The notes under the pieces are model-generated. The model ran no database searches. It was given only the letters and a program-made list of their open reading frames with translations, and had not been told where the DNA came from. Below are positions 25,201-36,400 of a DNA stretch of 64,000 bases, in pieces; within the stretch, counting starts at the first letter, position 1, and every line of letters begins with the position of its first letter. The stretch comes from Ulvibacterium marinum. GTDB lineage: Bacteria; Bacteroidota; Bacteroidia; Flavobacteriales; Flavobacteriaceae. The translations under genes and the position numbers were made by a program. The stretch is taken from NCBI RefSeq assembly GCF_003626755.1, contig NZ_RBCJ01000001.1:620001-684000 (forward strand). Direction: 5' to 3'.

Positions 25201-27456
25201 ATGAAACCCAAATTTTTGTCCCATCCGTCAAGCCAATTGGCTCTATTTCTTTTGCTATGCGTTTCGCAAGTTTCGGCACAAATTGCGATCAATGCTCCAG
25301 AACCTGCCGACAATCCAAACTTACCCGGTGACTCCAAAGGTTACATCATATGTGCGAATGCCGGTTTTAACCAATTTTTCGCGAATGTTAGTTGGGCCGG
25401 AAATCCCAATGCAGGTAATGAATTTATCTTGGAACTTTCCGATGCCAGTGGAGATTTCAACAGTCCAGTAGAATTGGCCCGTAGCGCAGATGAGGCTGCG
25501 GTTCAAAATCCTGGATTTGAATTCTCAATTCCAACGGATACCCGAGGCCAAGGATACAGAATACGGGTAAGGAGTACCAATCCGGAAAGTACCAGTCCAC
25601 CATCCGATCCCTATAACATGTACTATATGGACTTTACTACAAATCTTCATATTAGTCCTAACGGCGATGGTACAACCCCAGGCACCCTACAGGTATGTAA
25701 TGGAGATTCTGTGACATTCACCGTGGACAACATTCCATTGGCCGTTCGTGATACCTACCAGTATATTTGGTATCGTAGCGGCTCACCCATCATTGGTGAA
25801 AGAGGCGCTTCTTTAACTACTTCTACCACGGGAATATATTTCGCTTTAATCGATTATGGGCCAGAATGCTCAGGTGCGGCGAGTACCGAATCCAATATTA
25901 TTGACATAAACACCGGTACAAGTACTGGTATCGCCATAAATCCGCCATCAAAAACGGCCTTGTGTAGTGGGGAAACCGAAACCCTGACTTCTACCATTAC
26001 CGATGGAACCTACTCCTATCAATGGTATAAGGATAGTGCAGCACTATCAGGGGCGACATCTACATCTTATACCGTAGATGCTTCGGTTCCTGGATTCGAA
26101 GGAGATTACCAAATTGAAGTTTCAGGACCGGGAATTTGTACGGAATTATCTTCCCCTATTGCGATGACCAATGTAGGGGCATTTACCGTTACAAGGGATA
26201 ACCCTGCCAATATGGTCATTCTACCTGGCCAGACTCAAACATTGAGTGTAACCACAGATGCCAACACTCCTACCTTTCAATGGTTTAGGGACAGCAATCC
26301 TGTAGGTGGTGCCACAAACAGCTCTTTTGATGCCGATGAGACCGGAACCTACTTTGTCGAAGTCACCCAAACGGGTGGTGCATGCACCTCCACGACCATA
26401 AGCAGTACCTCTACCACCTTAGTCTCTCCTGTTTCCTTTGAAGCGACGATCGACTATGCCGATGCTTATACCGCCTGTGAAAACACCAGTGTTGTGTTGG
26501 AAGTAAGTAGCATTAATGCGGTTCTGGCCGACAGTAGTACCCTAGATGTCACCTCACAATTGGCATCCCAATTTATCTATCGTTGGCGTAGGGGTGGTGC
26601 GTTACTCTCCGGACAAACCTCTAGAACCATCAGCCTTACCGACCCTTCTGAAAATGGAAGTTATACTTTGGAAGGGGCTTTGGAAGATAATACAATCTTC
26701 ACCGAAGCGCTCCCGGTGCAGCTGCTATCTTCGGAAACCTTGGAAATAAGTGCAACAAACACCGTTTTTTGCAGTGGCTCTGAGCAAATTACCCTGAATA
26801 CCACAACCAACCTTGCCGAAGAAAACTTTGAATGGCAAAGGGACGGCGGTACGGTCAATACCTCAAATACTTCATTGGATATTGATCAACCAGGCACATA
26901 CCGTTTGGTACTCGACCGTAACGGTTGTCCGTTGACCTCCAATGAAATCACAATTTCGCCCTTGGATCCCGACCTAATTGCCCTGGATCCTTCCGGTGAC
27001 GTTATTTTCCCTGAAGGAACCTCGAGAACGGTTACGGCAAGTGGTGGTACCGCATATCGCTGGTACGATGCCAATAATGTAGAAATAAGCAACAGCGCTT
27101 CAGCAACATTTACTACTGAAGGGAACTATATGCTTATAGCCAATATTGACAATTGTGAAGTAACTAGAGAAATCAATGTAACCTACTTGGATACTTTCAA
27201 AGTACCTAATGTAATAACCCCTAACGCAGATGGATTTAATGATCAGTGGATATTACCCAATTCCTATTCAAATCAATCTGACGTAAGTGTTATCATATAC
27301 AATGATAAAGGGATAGAACTCATAAACGAGATTGGTTACCAAAATGATTGGCCATCATCCTCTATGAGTTTTCCAAAACAAAACATGGTTTTTTACTATA
27401 TCATAAAAAACGCAAACGAAACCCTTAAACAGGGTACCATAACTGTTATCCGTTAA
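25201..27456 (+). CDS. Secreted protein with Ig-like domains and type B C-terminal sorting domain
   Basis: 751 residues. Signal peptide LALFLLLCVSQVSAQ, then a fibronectin-like first part (NEFILELSDASGDFN, GYRIRVRSTNPES), then a series of Ig-like/PKD-like domains marked by tryptophan and the GxYxxx pattern (YQYIWYRSGSPIIG, YSYQWYKDSAALSG, PTFQWFRDSNPVGG, FIYRWRRGGALLSG, ENFEWQRDGGTVNT, AYRWYDANNVEISN). From about residue 666 there is a gliding motility-associated C-terminal domain (VPNVITPNADGFNDQWILPN, ending FYYIIKNANETLKQGTITVI), the type B signal that directs export by the type IX system. The next gene, 6 nt downstream, encodes a PorP-type protein, the usual outer-membrane partner of type B substrates. 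By position it may correspond to sprC of Flavobacterium johnsoniae, which I cannot confirm. Confidence 0.88.
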   Translation: MKPKFLSHPSSQLALFLLLCVSQVSAQIAINAPEPADNPNLPGDSKGYIICANAGFNQFFANVSWAGNPNAGNEFILELSDASGDFNSPVELARSADEAAVQNPGFEFSIPTDTRGQGYRIRVRSTNPESTSPPSDPYNMYYMDFTTNLHISPNGDGTTPGTLQVCNGDSVTFTVDNIPLAVRDTYQYIWYRSGSPIIGERGASLTTSTTGIYFALIDYGPECSGAASTESNIIDINTGTSTGIAINPPSKTALCSGETETLTSTITDGTYSYQWYKDSAALSGATSTSYTVDASVPGFEGDYQIEVSGPGICTELSSPIAMTNVGAFTVTRDNPANMVILPGQTQTLSVTTDANTPTFQWFRDSNPVGGATNSSFDADETGTYFVEVTQTGGACTSTTISSTSTTLVSPVSFEATIDYADAYTACENTSVVLEVSSINAVLADSSTLDVTSQLASQFIYRWRRGGALLSGQTSRTISLTDPSENGSYTLEGALEDNTIFTEALPVQLLSSETLEISATNTVFCSGSEQITLNTTTNLAEENFEWQRDGGTVNTSNTSLDIDQPGTYRLVLDRNGCPLTSNEITISPLDPDLIALDPSGDVIFPEGTSRTVTASGGTAYRWYDANNVEISNSASATFTTEGNYMLIANIDNCEVTREINVTYLDTFKVPNVITPNADGFNDQWILPNSYSNQSDVSVIIYNDKGIELINEIGYQNDWPSSSMSFPKQNMVFYYIIKNANETLKQGTITVIR

Positions 27457-27462
27457 CCAAAA

Positions 27463-29574
27463 ATGAGAATTAATAGATTACTTGTTTCATTTCTAATAGC
27501 CGTACTGACGTTAACAAAAATCAGTGCGCAGGAGGAGAATCCCATATTAACGTACGAGGTACCTTCACAAAACCTCTTGCGCTTTAATCGCTTTTTGATT
27601 AACCCTACTTTCTCAACGGTTAGGGAGGATAAATCATACATTAATCTATTACACAGAAACCAATCGGTACAATTTGATGATAACCTGCAAAACTACTTTT
27701 TGAGCTATAGCGGTAGAATCAGCGATCGTACAGGTTTAGGGCTAAGTTTGTATTCTCAAAGGGTAGGCCCCATAGATAATATCGGGGTCTTGGCCAACTA
27801 TGCCTATGGGATAAAATTGAGCGATAAAAGCAACTTTACCTTTGGGGCAAACGTGGCCTATTACAGTAGTGGCTTAAATCGGAACCGAACATCCACAGTT
27901 GAAGACGATCCATTTCTCAATGGTTTCCAAGATGAAAGCCTGCTATCGTTTCAACCCGGATTCAACATTTCCTATGGACAATTTGATTTTGGTGCCTTTG
28001 CGGAAAACCTTTTTGACTACAATCTTAAGACCAATTCTTCCATTACGGAATTTAATGAAAAAACCTTCTCAGGGCACCTGCAATATACCCATGAGTTTGA
28101 AAATGGGGATGGGGTCTTTGAGAACGGAAGACTTATGCCTTTGGCGCGTACTCGATTGGTAGATGGGGAAGACCTCACTTTTGGAGGTAGCCTAATCCTA
28201 GATTTGCCAAGAATCGGTTGGTTGCAAGGAGGTTACGACAGTTTTTATGGAGCCTCGGCAGGAATTGGTTTTAATTTAAACCGTAGGCTTTCCCTAGGGT
28301 ATACCATGGAAAAAGGACTTTCCACGGATTTTGATAATTTGGGAGTTACCCATGAGATCTCCTTCGCTTACTCCATCACCCCAAATCTAACGGAAGACCG
28401 TGTTATGTTGGAGGAGGATGGAAATGAGCTCGTAGACAATGAAGAGCCTCAAATAGAAGACGTAGCTACCAATGATGAAATTGATGAATTAAAGCGAAAG
28501 CTTGCCGAAAATGATGCCATCATTGAGGAATTAATGTTCCGTCAGGACTCCTTGGAGGCGGGCCGACAAAAAGACTTGGAGCGTCGTTTTGAAATGGTCA
28601 TGCGCATGGTACGCAATGAGACCAGGGGAGAGCGTCCGGACTTGGAAAAACGAGCTGAAGAACTATTTCTGACAGGGCGTGATAGACCTACTAGTGTCGC
28701 GGGCAATACTGAGGCCACCCAAAATATACCGAATAGCACAAATAACCAAAAATCCCAACCGACCAGTGCTCTTGCACTCACACCAAACAACCCGTCCAAA
28801 AAAGATGTTTTGGCAACCACAACCAAACAAGATAAGGCCCAAGTAGTTGGGTCTAGGAAAACACAAACCAAACCCAATTCCCCAGTGACGGGCAAGGAAA
28901 GTGTAAAAAGCCGAAAATTCAATAATCTGGATGGCGTTTCGGACGGGTACTATGTAGTTGCCAATGTTTACAAGGGTACTGCCTATATGGAGAAATTCAT
29001 GGATAAGCTCTCTGAACAAGGTCTTGAACCGGACTATATAGACAATCCAAATAACGGACTTAAATACGTATTTCTAAAACGTTATGCTACATGGGACGAA
29101 GCTGTCTCTGCCTATAATAGCAATTTGAACGGAGAATACGATCAAGCAATGTGGATAATGAACGTAGACAACCGCTACTCTAACGAAGCCTACGTAGAAA
29201 ATGTAAACAAAATAAAGGAGAAATCATCCCAATATGGGACAGATGTCCTTCAAAAGAATGTGGTGGTCAAGGATAACTTGGCCGCTAACGAAACTTCCCC
29301 CAAAACCCTTAATGCCAAGGGTATAGGCGCTGGCTATTACCTAATAGCCAATGTGTTTTCCAATCCGAAAAATGCCAATCGGTTTGTTAAGCTTTTAAAT
29401 TCCTATGGATTGAGTGCCAGTTATTTCATCAACCCCGAAAACAACTGGAGGTATGTATACCTAAAACGACACGAGTCCTGGAACAACGCCTTAATCTCTT
29501 ATTATTCCAAACTGAATGATTCGTATGATGACAAAATGTGGATTATGCGTGTAACCCCAAACTTAATAACCTAA
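27463..29574 (+). CDS. PorP/SprF-type outer membrane protein fused to two C-terminal SPOR-like domains
   Basis: 703 residues with a signal peptide ending SAQ. Residues of about 22-310 form a PorP/SprF beta barrel (FNRFLINPTFSTVREDKSYI, a typical opening; GISDRTGLGLSL-like strands; LGYTMEKGLST). A charged coiled coil follows (about 325-400; NDEIDELKRKLAENDAIIEE), then a Ser/Thr/Asn/Lys-rich linker. Two SPOR-like domains end the protein: about 490-565 (DGYYVVANVYKG to QAMWIMNVDN) and about 618-700 (AGYYLIANVFSN to DKMWIMRVTP). PorP-type proteins accompany type B substrates and can stay attached to them; SPOR domains bind glycan strands lacking peptide stems. The fusion would anchor the barrel to the cell wall. 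It is probably co-transcribed with the CTD gene before it. By position it may correspond to sprD. Confidence 0.85.
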   Translation: MRINRLLVSFLIAVLTLTKISAQEENPILTYEVPSQNLLRFNRFLINPTFSTVREDKSYINLLHRNQSVQFDDNLQNYFLSYSGRISDRTGLGLSLYSQRVGPIDNIGVLANYAYGIKLSDKSNFTFGANVAYYSSGLNRNRTSTVEDDPFLNGFQDESLLSFQPGFNISYGQFDFGAFAENLFDYNLKTNSSITEFNEKTFSGHLQYTHEFENGDGVFENGRLMPLARTRLVDGEDLTFGGSLILDLPRIGWLQGGYDSFYGASAGIGFNLNRRLSLGYTMEKGLSTDFDNLGVTHEISFAYSITPNLTEDRVMLEEDGNELVDNEEPQIEDVATNDEIDELKRKLAENDAIIEELMFRQDSLEAGRQKDLERRFEMVMRMVRNETRGERPDLEKRAEELFLTGRDRPTSVAGNTEATQNIPNSTNNQKSQPTSALALTPNNPSKKDVLATTTKQDKAQVVGSRKTQTKPNSPVTGKESVKSRKFNNLDGVSDGYYVVANVYKGTAYMEKFMDKLSEQGLEPDYIDNPNNGLKYVFLKRYATWDEAVSAYNSNLNGEYDQAMWIMNVDNRYSNEAYVENVNKIKEKSSQYGTDVLQKNVVVKDNLAANETSPKTLNAKGIGAGYYLIANVFSNPKNANRFVKLLNSYGLSASYFINPENNWRYVYLKRHESWNNALISYYSKLNDSYDDKMWIMRVTPNLIT

Positions 29575-30477
29575 ATGAACCAAAAGTTTTTTCTTTATAA
29601 AAAACTCTTACCTTTTTATTGTCTCCTTTTTTGCGCTTTCCTTTGCACGAAAGCCCAGGAGGCTGTACCCTTTGCCCTTAGGTTAAACTTGGGAAATACC
29701 CTACTAAGCCAGGCTATCATTTTTTTGGGGAGCAATATCCTCAACCAAAAAGTGGATACCTATTCCAGCCAGGTCAACACCCCTTATAATGGTCCGGCAA
29801 ACAATAACTCCCTTTGGATGGAGTATAATAAAGCCCACACAGAAAACACAAACAAAATCAAGGAGCCATCATCCCGATATGGGACAGATATCCTTCAAAA
29901 GAATATAGTGGTCAGGGTTAACCTCACCACTAACGAAACTTCCCCCAAAACCCTTAATACCAAGGGTATAGGCGCTGGCTATTACCGTATAGCCAATGTA
30001 CTCGCCAATCCGAAAAACACCAATCGGTTTGTTGAGCCCCCAAATTCCTATGGACTGAGTGCCAGCTATTCCATCAACCCTGAAAATAGCTGGAGGCACA
30101 TATGCCTAAAAGGACTCAAGACTTGGAACAGCGCCCTAATTTCTTATTTATTCCAAACTGAACGATTCGTATGATGACAAAATGTGGATTATGAGCGTTA
30201 CCCAAACTTAACAACCTAATGAATCAAAAGTTTTTTATAAAGAAAAAACTTCTACCATTTTATTACTTCTTTTTAGGTGCTTTCTTTTACGCGAACGCCC
30301 AGGAGGCAGTACCTTTTACTCCCAGATTAAATGGTGGAAACATTGAAATACGCGGCGATATCATTTTTGTGGGAAATAATATCCTTAACCGGGCAACGGA
30401 AACCAATCCTGGCCAGGCCAACACTCCGTATAATGGCACAGCGAATAACAACTCCCTTTGGATGGAGTATATTGATA
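29181..30477 (+). repeat. Tandem duplication of a unit of about 645 bp across the PorP/SprB gene boundary
   Basis: The segment 29181-29825 (3' end of the PorP-type gene plus about the first 250 nt of an adhesin start) is repeated as 29826-30477. The PorP tail is at 29181-29574 and again at about 29826-30218; the adhesin start is at 29575-29825 and again at 30219-30470. Offsets measured at both ends are 644-645 nt. The copies have many substitutions and a few indels, so the event is not recent. Confidence 0.85.
29575..30174 (+). pseudogene. Chimeric ORF at the duplication junction: SprB N-terminus joined to SPOR tail
   Basis: 199 codons. Residues 1-83 resemble the N-terminus of the giant adhesin (MNQKFF, QEAVPF, NTPYNG, NNSLWMEY shared), including its signal peptide. 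Residues of about 84-190 resemble the last SPOR-like domain of the preceding PorP-type protein (KIKEPSSRYGTDILQKN; TKGIGAGYYRIANV). The fusion is exactly what a tandem duplication of PorP-tail plus adhesin-start produces. A single added T (TATTATT to TATTTATT) near 30150 shifts the frame, so the last part of the SPOR domain is lost and the ORF ends early. It may still be translated and secreted, but it looks like a decaying by-product. Confidence 0.75.
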
Positions 30478-33400
30478 TTGATAGTGACCCCACAACCTTT
30501 AGTTCCAGTAGTGCGGAATTGAATATCACCGACCCCTCATGTTCCCAAGTAAGGTATGCAGGTTTGTATTGGGCCGCCACCTATCCCAATGAACGAAGTG
30601 ATAGTAGCCAGCCCTTCAATGGAACCCCTAGAATTGAAGATTGGTTCAATATAAAATTTCAAATCCCCGGAGGCACCTATGTTGACCTCACTGCCGATAC
30701 CGCCGCCGACCCGGTAGGGCAGGAAGACGATATTATCTTTGATGGCTACGACTACACCAACATCAACAATTCTTTTAAGGATTCGCCCTATATCTGTTAC
30801 AAGAACGTAACCGACCTGGTACGCTCCAACACCAATCCCAATGGTGAATACACCGTAGCCAACGTGCGTGCCACAAAGGGAAGAAGAAACGGATCCAGTT
30901 CAGCTGGTTGGGTCATGGTCATTATTTACGAAAACCCTAATGAATCCGGTAAGTTTATTTCCACCTTTGATGGTTATGCAGGTCTTTCTGGATCTGTAGG
31001 GAATGTAGATGTAGCCGTAAATGGCTTTAGAACCTTACCCGCTCCCTTCCCTGTAAGGGCCCGTGTTGGAGTAGGAAGTCTTGAAGGAGATAGGGGTATA
31101 CGGAATGATAGATTTTTTATTCGGGCCAATTCTGTCGGCGCTTTTACAAATTTATCCACCGGACTCAATCCTGCAAACAATTTTTTTAATTCAACCATTA
31201 CCACCAATGGACTTGAGGTTCCCACTAGAACGCCCTACGGCACAAATACATTGGGAACGGACCTAGATCTCTTTAATCTGAACAATCCCAATGAATCTGT
31301 TCTTCCCAACGATGAGTCGGGTGCTACTTTGCGATTTACATCTACAGGAGATGGCTATGGTGCATTTTTGGCCTCCTTTTCCGTGGAGATTATTGAACCC
31401 AACATCGTTCTGGAAAAAAGGGTAGAAGATATAGGAGGGAACGACATCACAGGCATGGGCGTTAATCTAGGGCAAACCTTGGATTATGTGCTTTCCTTTA
31501 GAAACCTAGGGAACGATGATGCCACTGGGTATACCATACGGGACGTTCTCCCTGTAAATACCACCTTTGTAAGCGCTGATTTAAGTGGGGCTCCGGGGGT
31601 TACACACTCCCATGACGTTGCAACTAACGCTGTAACCTTTAATATTCCGGATAATCTTGTGGAAATTGGGGATCCTGTGTATACAATTCGCTTACGTGTA
31701 ACCGTGGCAGAAAATTGTTTCGACTTTGTGGATGCCTGTACGGACCTTATTGAAAATCTTGGATATTCCACCTATCGCGGGGATATTAACAGTGCTGTTA
31801 TTTCTGACGACCCCAGTGTTTCCGATTTTGATAACTGTGGTTTTGTAACCCCAGGAGCCACCAACTTTTTGTTGGATGACCTTTCGGATTGTAATTTTAA
31901 CCGTACCGTGGAACTTTGTGGAGCTGACGTCCTTTTGGATGCTGGGGACGGATTTGATGCCTACATCTGGGTTAGGGATGATAATGGAAATGGCCAGCTG
32001 GACCCCACCGATACTGTTATGAACGATGGCGACCCCGATAATGATCCTAGTACGTTGTTGGTGGATGATATCGGCACCTATATTGTGGACAAACAGGTTG
32101 CCGACCCTTGTAAGGGATTTAAAGAAATTATTACCGTAGAACGTTTTGGGACCACTCAGACCAATCCCATAGTAGATTACTTTAATGCTCTCAATAATGA
32201 TGCGGACCCGACCAATGATGTACAGGGAGAAATTGTACAATGTAGTATTGACGGGGATTTTTTGCCCAAAATATTCCTCTGCGGTTCCAATGATTCACAA
32301 TCCATACAAATCAACATAACCGATGCCCAAAGTTTGGTTTGGGAACAATTGGATGAAGGAAGTTGCGCCGCCGCTCCAGATGATTGCGCCAATAAAAACT
32401 TGACTTGTAACTGGACCCAAGTGGCCACAGGTAACAACTTTACCGCAAACGCCGAAGGAAAATATAGATTGGTTATCAACTATCAAAATGGTTGTTTTAG
32501 CCGGTTCTATTTTGATGTATTCCAGAATAATCTAGACATTCAATACAACAGTAGCGACATTGTTTGTGCCACCGACGGAAATATTACTATTACAAATTTG
32601 GGGAACAACTACGGATACCAATTGGTAGATCATGCCAATAGTACAATCCTGGTTCCTTTCGGCACAAACACTACCGGAAGTTTTGATTTTTCTTCAGGCC
32701 AAAACGGATCTTATAGAATAGAGGTCGTGCAATTGGACATTGCAGGGGATCCGATTCCCGGGGCCTGTATTTTCAGTACGCCACCGATAGGAATCCTAGA
32801 CCGTAATTTCACTGTGGAGATCGAGACCACACCCGCAAATTGCAACGACCTGGGCACCATAAAAATAGATGTGCTTAATGTCCTTCCAAATTATAGCTAT
32901 GTGCTTAGAAGGTCGGACGGAACTCTTATCGACGACGAGACTGCACAGCCCGATAATACACATACCTTTACTGTAAATCCAGGAGATTATATTATAGAAA
33001 CTTCAACTGATGATGGTTGTTTCGACACTCAAAACGTCACTGTTGGTAGAATTCCAGACCCGACACTTTCGGCCCTGACAACCGCAGATATTGGGTGTAC
33101 AGCTGGAACCATAGAATTGACCCGTACCGGAGGACAGGGAAATCCAGACTTCCTATATGCCATTTGGAGCAAGGACGGCGTGGATCGGTATCCGGATATA
33201 GCCTCCATTCCTGCGGATGCCTATCAGGTTGGCGCTACTTTTTACTTCGGATGGCGTGATGATGATGGTGATGGCACCGATGAGTATATTCCCAATGAAG
33301 ATGGCTCCTATGAATTTATAATCATTGATGCCAATAACTGCTCAGCCATATCCAATCCGGTCACCATAAACGACCTAGGGACAATGACCGCTTCCGTACC

Positions 33401-36400
33401 CACCCCTGTGGATGTTTCCTGTGGAGGGGGCGGTGATGGTGAAATCAATATTGTAGCCGTCAACGGGATAACGCCATATCAATACAGTATCGATGGAGGA
33501 ACCAATTTTACGACCACAGCCTCATTTGTGAATCTCCCCGTAGGAAACTACGATGTAGTTGTCCAGGATGATTCAGGCTGTGAAATAACCTTTACACATA
33601 CCATCAACGAACCTTTTCCATTATCCGCCTCGGCAGGAGTTTCCCGAGATGCCACTTGTGACCCTAATGGCGCTGAGGTACGTATAACCAATGTTACCGG
33701 AGGCACATCTCCTTACGAATTTAGTTTTGACGGTGGTGCCAATTACGGAGCCACTAGTATTGCTGTTTTACCTCCCGGAAGTTATACCGTACTTGTAAGG
33801 GACGCCAATAATTGTACCTTCCCCATGGCAGTTACTGTTGAGAACGAACCAATGCCTCCAGTGGTTACCTTGACCCCTGCGGTGGACTATAACTGTAATG
33901 GTACCGGAAACATTACCGCCACACCGGATATTGCTACCTACGATTATATTTATGAATTGGACGGTGTTCCCAACACCCCGTCTACAAGTAATGTTTTTCC
34001 GAATATAGGCCCTGGGACATATACCGTAAGAACTATTTATACCTCTCAGACCCCACCAACACCTAGTCTGCTATTAAGTGAAGATTTTGGGGCAGGGGCA
34101 ACAATTCCAAGCCCCAACACAAATGGCTACAACTATGAGGATCAAACCAATAATCCACCTGGGGATGCCAATAGCAATATCAATGATTTTGAATATTCGG
34201 TAACCAGTGATGTTGTCGCTCCCTTTGGGACTTGGGTAAGTCCAATAGACCATACTACCGGAACCAGGGCCAGCCAAGGACGGTATTTGGTTATGAACGT
34301 GGGCACGCCAACGCCGACCCAGATTATCTACTCAAAGCAGATCAATGACATTGTACCAAATCGGGACTTGACCGTTTCGCTGTACATCATGAATCTTTTG
34401 AGACAGGGAACCTCCGGACTAGATCCCGATCTTACTATTGAAATACGAGAAGTGGGAACAGGTAATATTGTACAATCTATAAGAACAGGAACGATTTCCA
34501 AAAACACGGGCAATACGGACTGGAGATTTCGTACAGTTGACTTGAACCCCGGAGCTAATACTTCCTTGGAATTCGTAATCCGCTCTGAAATTTCAGGGAA
34601 TGGAGGGAACGATTTTGCATTGGACGATATCGAGATTTTCCAAGTGCCCGAAGTCTGTTCACAATTTGTAGAAACCCCGGTAACTGTTGTGGCCGGAAAT
34701 ATTTTTGCCGCCAGCGTTACAGCTTCCGTCAATGCAAGTTGTAATGGCCTGTCCGATGGAACTATAACCTTTGAGGTTGAAAATTTTGATGGTACGGCCG
34801 GATTCGATTATTCTGTGGATGGAGGAACAAATTGGATCAATTCTACTTCCTCTCCCGTAACCACATCCGCAATATTTGGAGTTGGAACACATCGAATTGA
34901 TATTAGAAAGGCGGATGAACCTACCTGTACCACCTTCGTGGAGGAGACGATTACAGAACCCAATTCAATAGCTGCCAGTGCAAGTATTACTACAGTTTTA
35001 ACCTGTACAAATGGCGGAGCTACTATTACAGCCAATGCATCCGGGGGAACACCTACCTATATATACCAATTGGAGGATACCGGTGGTTCAGTAATCGGGG
35101 CCTTTGATTTTGCCACAAATGGTACCAATACCGTTTTTTCCGGTCTTTCTGCAGGAGATTATATAGTTCGTGCGAGGGATACCAACAACTGTGAGGATGC
35201 CATTGATACCGCACTAACCGTTGCGGCCACTAACAATGTAGTGTTTAACCTTACCCCAACAGCCTGTTATTCCGGAAGCAATGATGCCACTATTCAAGTA
35301 GATGTTACCGATGGAAATGGCGATTATCAGTTTAGTATCAACAGTGGGCCTTGGTTAACCCCTTCGCCCACGACAGCGGCTTCCTATACCTTCCAGAATC
35401 TGGCCAATGGCAGTTACACCATTGATGTGCGAGATGGTTTTGGTTGTGCAGGGGTGCAACAAAGTATTACCATAGACCCACAATTAACAGTTACCGCATC
35501 GGCCCCAAACATCACGGCCTGCGGTACGGATACCGATATCACCGTTTCCGCCAGTGGCGGGGATACCAATTACGTCTATGCCGTGGTTACCAATGGAACA
35601 GTCGTCACTGATGGTGATTTTGGTCCGGCAAATACAGTTACCGTCACAGCAGCTGGTGCCTATGACATATACGTTAGGGACAACAGTGGTAATCCAGGAT
35701 ATTGTTTGGCCATGCATCCCTTGACCATTGTACAAGATCCAGCCATAAACATTACTGCCACCCCAACGGCCGTAAGCTGTTTTGGTGGAACAGATGGTGC
35801 TATTTCGATTGCAGTCAATTCAGGTGGGAGTGCTCCTTTTACCTATAGCATTGATGGCGGCACCAATTATGTAACTGGAAATAGTTTCCCAAATTTGGCC
35901 GCCGGCACCTATCCTGTACGTGTTCGCGACGCTAATGGATGTGAAACACCCGTAAACAATACAGTGGTAACGGAACCAGCGCAGCTTGCTGGGGAAGCAG
36001 CTATAACACAGGTCTATACCTGTGCCCAATTGGGTCAGATTACCGTGGGAAGCGTTACAGCCACCTCCGGCGGTTCCGGAGATTATCAATACAGTATTAA
36101 TGGAGGGACATGGACCCCATCTACAACCGGAGGCCATACTTTTACCGATTTGACCGATGGGACGTACAGTATACGAGTTCGGGATTCTAATGCTATCTCC
36201 TGTGAAATTACCCTTCCAGATGTCACTATTGATCCATTGCCCACAGAGCCTGTCCTGAGCACTTCGGTAACCTATAATTGCGATGGTAGCGGAAATATAA
36301 CCGTTACCCCGTTCGATGCTTCGTTCACCTATATTCTTGATGGTGTTTTGCCGGGACAAACAGGTGCAGGAAGTAATGTGTTTAACAATATAGCGGTAGG

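Noticed and set aside
29575-30174. The 199-codon ORF as an independent SPOR-domain gene
   Set aside because: Both halves align to its two neighbours and the offset is constant, so it is a duplication junction, not a separate family.
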